Source of the DNA: JAKAIY01 sp036258195
GTDB lineage: Bacteria > Chloroflexota > Ktedonobacteria > Ktedonobacterales > JADMIN01
Assembly (NCBI GenBank): GCA_036258195.1
Contig: DATAED010000076.1
Coordinates: 10,116-74,115 of the forward strand
Direction of reading: 5' to 3'
Length of the DNA: 64,000 bases
Shown here: in pieces, positions 59,470 to 64,000 of the stretch
Numbering within the stretch: position 1 is the first letter of the stretch
Layout: every line of letters starts with the position of its first letter
Translations under genes and position numbers: made by a program
The notes under the pieces: model-generated
What the model saw: the letters and a program-made list of their open reading frames with translations, nothing else
Databases searched by the model: none
Told to the model about the DNA's origin: nothing

Positions 59470-59964
59470 ATGGACGCCTCTACAGCTTTGGATAGCCACG
59501 GCGGGCGCCTGCTCGCGCTGGCGCGTCAGGCCGCCGAACAGGCGTACGCGCCCTATTCGCGCTTCCGGGTGGGCGCGGCTGTGGCGGTCGTGACGTCGTC
59601 TGGCCTGCGAGTCGTGACGGGAGCCAATGTCGAGAACGCCTCCTATGGCCTCGCGCTGTGCGCGGAGCGCGCCGCCCTGGCCGCCGCCTGCGCCCTGCCC
59701 GACGCCACCCGACCGACCGAAGCGGCGCCGCGCGTCGGCAGCCATCCGGACATCACACACGTCGCGCTGGCGTGCATTGACGCGCCCGCCGACGCCCCGC
59801 CCGCCAGCCGCATGCCCTGTGGCGCCTGCCGTCAGTGGTTCGCAGAACTGGCGCCGCACGCCACGTTCTACATCGACGGCATGGCAGGCCCGTTCACGCT
59901 GGCCGATCTCCTGCCGCAGCCGTTCCAATTGGGCTCGTCTGGGCCAGCCGAGAGCGAACAGTAG
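59470..59964 (+). CDS. cdd: Cytidine deaminase
   Basis: Deaminates cytidine and deoxycytidine to uridine forms. 164 residues, longer than the usual 130. APYSRFRVGAAV opens the substrate pocket, NVENASYGLALCAERAAL holds the zinc-binding Cys and catalytic Glu, and PCGACRQWF the other two zinc cysteines. An insert of about 20 residues with TRPTEAAPRVGSHPD lies between. The C-terminus has FTLADLLPQPF. Divergent from fmt. Confidence 0.94.
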   Translation: MDASTALDSHGGRLLALARQAAEQAYAPYSRFRVGAAVAVVTSSGLRVVTGANVENASYGLALCAERAALAAACALPDATRPTEAAPRVGSHPDITHVALACIDAPADAPPASRMPCGACRQWFAELAPHATFYIDGMAGPFTLADLLPQPFQLGSSGPAESEQ

Positions 59965-60095
59965 CCCATCTGGGGGGCAGGTGATACCGTGCGGGCAGCC
60001 CAGTTTTACCCGGTGGAATCGTGGGAATCATCTGGATTGGGCCAGCAAACGGCTGCGCCGTGAGAGACGCGCGCATTTCGATCTGGCGCGCTGTC

Positions 60096-60104
60096 TGTCA
60101 TACT
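60096..60104 (+). promoter_or_regulatory. Candidate extended -10 for the CHAP gene
   Basis: TGT CATACT on the plus strand, about 70 bases before the ATG at 60175. Confidence 0.35.
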
Positions 60105-60174
60105 TGGTGGCGTAGAGAACTCCTCAGCGCGTGAGAGCGCGCTCCAGTCTCGGTAGCGCCACGGAGGGAGCAGC

Positions 60175-61329
60175 ATGCTGGCGGAAGAACGCAAGACCCC
60201 ACCGCAAAGGAAGCGTGCACGGAGGCCTTCGCTCGAAGAGCCGCGCCCAACGCGCGTGATCGAAGCCATGCCTGCCCCCACTGACGAGAGCGACCAGAGC
60301 AACCAGCACACCGCGCTTGTTCCCGCCCGGAGGCGCTCGAAAGCCACCACCGCTCGGCCCCTCAACCAGCAAGAACGCCACATGATCGAGACGGCGGAGT
60401 GGATGGTGAACGCCATGCCCATCCTCGACCGCGAGCCGACCGATCTGGCCGTCGTCGAAGAGTCGCTACCGCTGACGCCCGTGGATGAGGCCCCCGCTCG
60501 CCCGCTGATCGTCGGAGGTGATTCGACCAGCAAGATGGTCGCCATGCGGGTCGGGCCACCGCCACGCAAGAAGCGCCACTGGGTGAGCGGCGCCATCATC
60601 CTGACGCTGATCGCGGCGGTCGCGCTAACCGCCATCGCCACTGTCACCCCGCTGGCCAGCGGAAAAACGGAAGGGCTGGCGGTGCATGCCGCTGGCCCGC
60701 TGGGCCTGCCTGTCGCGCTCGATGCGGCCAATAAGCCGCCCAGCGGTCAGTGGGTCGCCATGGTTGGCGCGCAGCCCAATCAGGATGTCGGCGGCGGCGC
60801 TGGCCCCGGCGTGCAGGCGCCCGGCAGCGCCGGTCTACCGGTCGCCAGCGTGCATAACGTCGTCAACACTGGCGCGCCCTCGCCACAGGCGGCAGGCGCC
60901 GTCTCAGCTCCACCACTCTCGCCCTGGCCGCCCACCAACGCCTATGCTGCGGTTCCAGGCTACGGCGCCTTTGCCATGAGTGATGTCGGCGGCTACTATT
61001 ATTGGGCGTTTGGTCAGTGCACCTGGTGGGCGCAGTACGAGCGCAAAGACGAGAACCTGATGCATATGGGCAACGCGCAATACTGGGCCGGCGTGGCGGC
61101 TTCACGTGGCTACCACGTCAGTGGGACGCCACGGGTGGGCGCGACGGTCGTCTTCCAGCCAGGCGTGCAGGGCGCAGGCGGCGCCGGACACGTCGCGCAC
61201 GTCGTCAAGGTCTACCCCGACGGCTGGTTCCTGGTCTCCGAGATGAACTTCTATTGGAACGGCGGCGGCTGGGGTCGCGTGGATTACCGCTTCGCCCATT
61301 CCGGCGGTGGCGTCCAGTTCATCTATTAG
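60175..61329 (+). CDS. Membrane-anchored CHAP-domain peptidoglycan hydrolase
   Basis: 384 residues. A long polar N-terminus (1-140), one membrane helix (GAIILTLIAAVALTAIATVTPL), a Gly/Ala/Pro linker, then a C-terminal CHAP domain with FGQCTWWAQYER (catalytic Cys), GATVVFQPG and GHVAHVVKVYPDG (catalytic His), and VSEMNFYWNGGG. CHAP enzymes cut amide bonds in peptidoglycan. GGAGGGAGC precedes the ATG. It lies alone, with a type A palindrome after its stop. Confidence 0.85.
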   Translation: MLAEERKTPPQRKRARRPSLEEPRPTRVIEAMPAPTDESDQSNQHTALVPARRRSKATTARPLNQQERHMIETAEWMVNAMPILDREPTDLAVVEESLPLTPVDEAPARPLIVGGDSTSKMVAMRVGPPPRKKRHWVSGAIILTLIAAVALTAIATVTPLASGKTEGLAVHAAGPLGLPVALDAANKPPSGQWVAMVGAQPNQDVGGGAGPGVQAPGSAGLPVASVHNVVNTGAPSPQAAGAVSAPPLSPWPPTNAYAAVPGYGAFAMSDVGGYYYWAFGQCTWWAQYERKDENLMHMGNAQYWAGVAASRGYHVSGTPRVGATVVFQPGVQGAGGAGHVAHVVKVYPDGWFLVSEMNFYWNGGGWGRVDYRFAHSGGGVQFIY

Positions 61330-61332
61330 CCG

Positions 61333-61432
61333 CGAACCTCTCCCCCTGTCCCCCTCCCTGGTTCGGGAACCCTGAACCCGAACCAGGGCTTCGCTGCCAC
61401 TCGCCCTTCAGGGAGGGGGAACCCAGGCCAGA
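61333..61432. repeat. Type A palindrome with an inserted hairpin
   Basis: Outer arms match the type A family (GAACCTCTCCCCCTGTCCCC left, GGAGGGGGAACCCAGGCC right). The centre is expanded by about 50 bases and contains a 12-bp perfect hairpin, CCCTGGTTCGGG/CCCGAACCAGGG (61356-61367, 61377-61388). It lies between convergent genes. Confidence 0.75.
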
Positions 61433-61442
61433 ATTCGTGCCG

Positions 61443-62465
61443 CTACTCTGGTTTGCTGACCTGAATGGCCAGCTTGCCGTGCGTGCGCCGCGCCTCCATA
61501 TCCTGCTGGGCGTGCGCCGCCTCCTCCAGCGGATAGACGCCGCCCTGGACGATGCGCAGTTTGCCGTCAGCCAGCCAGCCGCCCAGCGCCTGCATCGCCT
61601 CGGCGATCATCGCGCCAGGCAGTGTGGCCAGCCAGAACCCCTCTACAGCGGCGTTGCGGCGCATCAGCCGCAGCGTATCGACGACGACTGGCTCGCCACT
61701 GGCCCGCCCAAAGACGACCAGCCGACCGAATGCCGCCAGCGCCTTCTCGCTCTGGCTATAGATGTCGCCGCCCACGGGCTCCAGAATGATGTTGGCGCCC
61801 TTGCTATCGGTCAGCGCCATCACGCGCTCCGTCAGGTTTTCGGTGCGATAGTTGATGACCTCGTCCGCGCCGAGCGAGCGCGCCAGCTCCAGCTTATCTG
61901 CCGCGCCCGCCGCTGCGATCACCTTGCCCGCGCCCAGCAGCTTCGCCACTTGAATCGCCAGCACGCCCACGCCACCGCCAGCCGCATTGACCAGCACGCT
62001 CTCGCCTGCCGCCAGACGCGCGGAGGTCTTCAGCAGGTGATAGGCCGTCACGCCTTGCACCGGCAGCGCCACCAGCTCGGCGTCGGTCGGCCCGGCGGGC
62101 GCCGGGGCCAGCAGTCGCGCCGACACCGCCAGATACTCCGCATAGGCGCCGCCCGGGCAGACACCCAGCACGCGCGCGCCCACACGCAGCCAGCCACTCT
62201 CTGGTGTGTCCGGGCCAAGCTGGACGACCGTTCCCGCCACCTCCAGGCCAGGAATGTAGGGGAACGTCGTGGCTTCCAGATAGCGGTTGTGGCGGCGCGC
62301 GATGTCGGCGAAATTGACACCCGCCGCGCCGACCTTCACCAGCGCCTCACCTTTGCCCGGCTCTGGAACCGGCAGATACTCCAGCTTGATGACCTCTGGC
62401 CCGCCAGCCTCCTGATAGCGAATCGCCCGCATCGTCGTCGGAATCGAGGGAATCGTCGAGGACAT
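61443..62465 (-). CDS. Zinc-independent quinone oxidoreductase-like MDR protein
   Basis: 340 residues of the NADPH:quinone reductase branch. It starts AIRYQEAGGPEVIKLEYLPVP, has FADIARRHNRY and IPGLEVAGTVV, then the NADPH fold VLVNAAGGGVGVLAIQVAKLLGA. The zinc ligands of true alcohol dehydrogenases are absent. Start 62465 follows AAGGAGCAGG; the upstream frame is unlikely. It converges with the CHAP gene. Confidence 0.88.
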   Translation of the reverse strand: MSSTIPSIPTTMRAIRYQEAGGPEVIKLEYLPVPEPGKGEALVKVGAAGVNFADIARRHNRYLEATTFPYIPGLEVAGTVVQLGPDTPESGWLRVGARVLGVCPGGAYAEYLAVSARLLAPAPAGPTDAELVALPVQGVTAYHLLKTSARLAAGESVLVNAAGGGVGVLAIQVAKLLGAGKVIAAAGAADKLELARSLGADEVINYRTENLTERVMALTDSKGANIILEPVGGDIYSQSEKALAAFGRLVVFGRASGEPVVVDTLRLMRRNAAVEGFWLATLPGAMIAEAMQALGGWLADGKLRIVQGGVYPLEEAAHAQQDMEARRTHGKLAIQVSKPE

Positions 62466-62588
62466 CGCCTGCTCCTTCCACCTGTGCGCGCTGCTCACAG
62501 CGCACGGCGAACGACCAAGGCGCCCGCCTGCCACTCACAGCATACCGCAGCGCGCGACCCAGAGGGAGGAGATGCGGGGATCGCAGCG

Positions 62589-63167
62589 TCAGCGCGGGAG
62601 GCTGAGCGCGCCTGACGCCAGCAGTCGCTCGACCTTCTCGATCGCTACGAGCAGCGCAGGCGTCATCGGCATCGTGTCGCGTGCGGCGCGCAACTCGTCC
62701 CATGGCATCAGCTCGCCGCCAGCCGTCTCCACCGGATCGAACGTGAATGGCCCATCGCTGTGCGCCAGATACAGCGCCGTCCACTCGGTCTCTTGCGGGG
62801 AGCGCACCAGCGCCGTCCCTAGCGGCGCCAGCTCAGCCGAGATGCCCAGCTCCTCGCCCAACTCGCGGTGCGCTGTGCGCAGGTAATCATCGCCTGAAAT
62901 GACGTGGCCAGACGCTGAGGCGCAGTAGTAGCCGGGGAAGAGGTCTTTCGCCATCGAGCGACGCTGCAGGACGAAGCGCCCTGCGCTCGTGACCACCAGG
63001 ATCTGCACGCTGCGGTGCAGCAGCGACGGATCGCGATGGGCGTCGCCGCGCCGCACCGTCCCGATGACCTCGTCGCGCGCATTCACCAGATCGAAGAGCT
63101 CGTCGGGGTTGTCGGTCGTGTGATGAGCGCCATCGCTGGCGGCAGGCGCATGTCCCTGGTCGCTCAT
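62589..63167 (-). CDS. Nudix hydrolase
   Basis: 192 residues. The Nudix box is SGHVISGDDYLRTAHRELGEELG, with Asp in place of the first Glu of the motif and an intact REL-EE core. FDLVNARDEVIGTVRRGDAHRD and LHRSVQILVV recall the IDI-like/YfcD branch, but substrate specificity is not decided. Its ATG overlaps the TGA of the HAD gene by four bases, so they are translationally coupled. Confidence 0.85.
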   Translation of the reverse strand: MSDQGHAPAASDGAHHTTDNPDELFDLVNARDEVIGTVRRGDAHRDPSLLHRSVQILVVTSAGRFVLQRRSMAKDLFPGYYCASASGHVISGDDYLRTAHRELGEELGISAELAPLGTALVRSPQETEWTALYLAHSDGPFTFDPVETAGGELMPWDELRAARDTMPMTPALLVAIEKVERLLASGALSLPR

Positions 63168-64000
63168 GCGGAGCGCTCCGTCGCGTCTTCATCGGGTCGT
63201 GGCGCGTCCTCATCCAGGGCATAGCGCTCGATGGCCAGCGCGGCGCCGTCCTCGGCGTTGTCGGCGGTCACCACATCGGCGGCCAGTCGCACTTCGGGCG
63301 CGGCGGCGCCCATCGCCACCCCAAGGCCAGCCGTCTGCAACATCGAAATGTCGTTGATGCCATCGCCAATCGCCATCGTCTGCGTCAGCGGGATGTCGAA
63401 CTGCTGCGCCAGCCAGCGCACACCCTCACCCTTCGACGCATCTGGAGCGAACAGCGTCAACTCAGCCTCATTGTAACTGCCCATCGGCATGATCTGTCGC
63501 CCCAGCGGGGACGCATCCAGCGCATCGAGGGCCAGCCGCAGCGCATCGAACGGCCCAAACGCGCACAGCCGGAGCATCTGCGGCGCGAGTGCAGCAAGAT
63601 TGTCCGGCGCGAAGAGGGTGGTCTGCTGCTCAAACCGTTCCAGATACGAGCGCGTCCACTCCGGATGTGGCGGATCGGCGCTCACCAGCAGCCGCTCGTC
63701 CTGCTCGTTGCGATATTGCGCGATCACCTGTAATTTATGCTCACCCACTGTCTGCGCCGCCGCCCGCGCCTGCTCCGGATCGAGCGTCCGCCGCAGACGC
63801 GCCGCGCCAGAGCGCGCGTCGCAGATCAGCGCGCCATCGTAGAGAATCAGCGGGCCGATCAGGCCTAACTCCTGCGCCAGCGCCTGCGTGCCTGCCCAGC
63901 GCCGCGACGTGGCCAGCGCCACCAGGATGCCGCGCGCCTGCGCCTCGCCGATGGCGCGCTTCACCCGTAGCGAGAGCGAGCCGTCAGGCATCAGAATGGT
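63164..64000 (-). CDS. Cof-type HAD-IIB family phosphatase, N-terminus outside window
   Basis: The gene runs off the window end. Visible residues begin with the tail of the DxDGT motif region (TILMPDGSLS) and include LVALATSRRWAG (motif II Ser), the cap domain, DASKGEGVRWLAQQF (motif III Lys) and AIGDGINDISML (motif IV). This is the Cof subfamily, phosphatases of sugar phosphates, flavins or pyridoxal phosphate. The catalytic aspartates are off-window. It overlaps the Nudix gene by four bases (ATGA). Confidence 0.9.
   Translation of the reverse strand, partial: TILMPDGSLSLRVKRAIGEAQARGILVALATSRRWAGTQALAQELGLIGPLILYDGALICDARSGAARLRRTLDPEQARAAAQTVGEHKLQVIAQYRNEQDERLLVSADPPHPEWTRSYLERFEQQTTLFAPDNLAALAPQMLRLCAFGPFDALRLALDALDASPLGRQIMPMGSYNEAELTLFAPDASKGEGVRWLAQQFDIPLTQTMAIGDGINDISMLQTAGLGVAMGAAAPEVRLAADVVTADNAEDGAALAIERYALDEDAPRPDEDATERSA

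Noticed and set aside
61443..62465. Zinc-dependent alcohol dehydrogenase
   Set aside because: The catalytic and structural zinc cysteines are absent; the protein fits the quinone oxidoreductase branch.
1..64000. CRISPR arrays, insertion sequences, prophage, rRNA and tRNA genes
   Set aside because: I found no regularly spaced direct repeats, transposase or integrase motifs, phage structural genes, or tRNA T-loop-like sequences in a proper context.

Overview
The window is a stretch of high-GC bacterial chromosome packed with genes. About 54 protein genes are supportable on both strands, with short intergenic gaps. I saw no rRNA, tRNA, CRISPR array, transposase or prophage block. The gene mix suggests a Chloroflexota bacterium, most likely of the Ktedonobacteria/Thermogemmatispora type. 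The pointers are Ser/Thr kinases with appended sensor domains, a Firmicutes-type IspH beside a type 2 IPP isomerase, RNase J, DUF5946 and DUF6582 proteins, and abundant GC-rich intergenic palindromes. This placement is inference from gene content; no marker gene was compared.

Layout. 0-7.4 kb: the tail of ychF, a membrane Ser/Thr kinase, ispH, a helicase-associated (XPB/Ssl2 N-domain-like) protein and two small envelope proteins. 7.5-12.7 kb: a three-gene molybdenum hydroxylase operon of PaoABC type, then fni. 13-19.2 kb: a pair of small uncharacterised genes (one product ends in Gly-Gly), then on the minus strand RNase J, a small winged-helix protein, and a translationally coupled polytopic membrane protein plus lipoprotein. 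19.5-25.2 kb: a sulfite-oxidase-fold protein, a putative single-strand-annealing-like protein whose promoter contains a LexA-like box, a 2-oxoacid dehydrogenase E2 and metG. 25.8-36.4 kb: a secreted HEFAE protein, a dgcN-dgcA-HD operon (D-glutamate catabolism), two methyltransferases (one fused to an SRPBCC domain), a cation/proton antiporter, an aquaporin, a GT2 glycosyltransferase and a VOC protein. 36.6-48 kb: clpC, moaA with a CYTH-CHAD protein, a UPF0173 hydrolase, full-length metH, a PfpI-like protein and a lipoprotein. 48-64 kb: an acetyltransferase, an amidohydrolase, small conserved proteins, an Asp-box beta-propeller membrane protein, a geranylgeranyl-reductase-like flavoprotein, mtnP, a zinc-ribbon Ser/Thr kinase, fmt-rlmN, cdd, a CHAP hydrolase, a quinone oxidoreductase, and a Nudix gene overlapping a HAD gene cut by the window end.

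Recurring themes. Methionine/SAM: metG, fmt, metH, mtnP, rlmN, methyltransferases. Molybdenum cofactor: moaA, the Pao-like operon, the sulfite-oxidase-fold protein. Isoprenoids: ispH, fni, the geranylgeranyl-reductase-like protein and a carotenoid-type glycosyltransferase. Several genes carry extended -10 promoters (TGN followed by TATAnT-like hexamers). Two families of GC-rich palindromes, called type A and type B here, recur at gene 3' ends and probably act in transcript termination or stability.

The items most worth following up are the LexA-box promoter with its annealing-like gene, the D-glutamate operon with an attached HD hydrolase, the GG-terminated small protein and its membrane partner, and the dispersed 3'-end palindromes.
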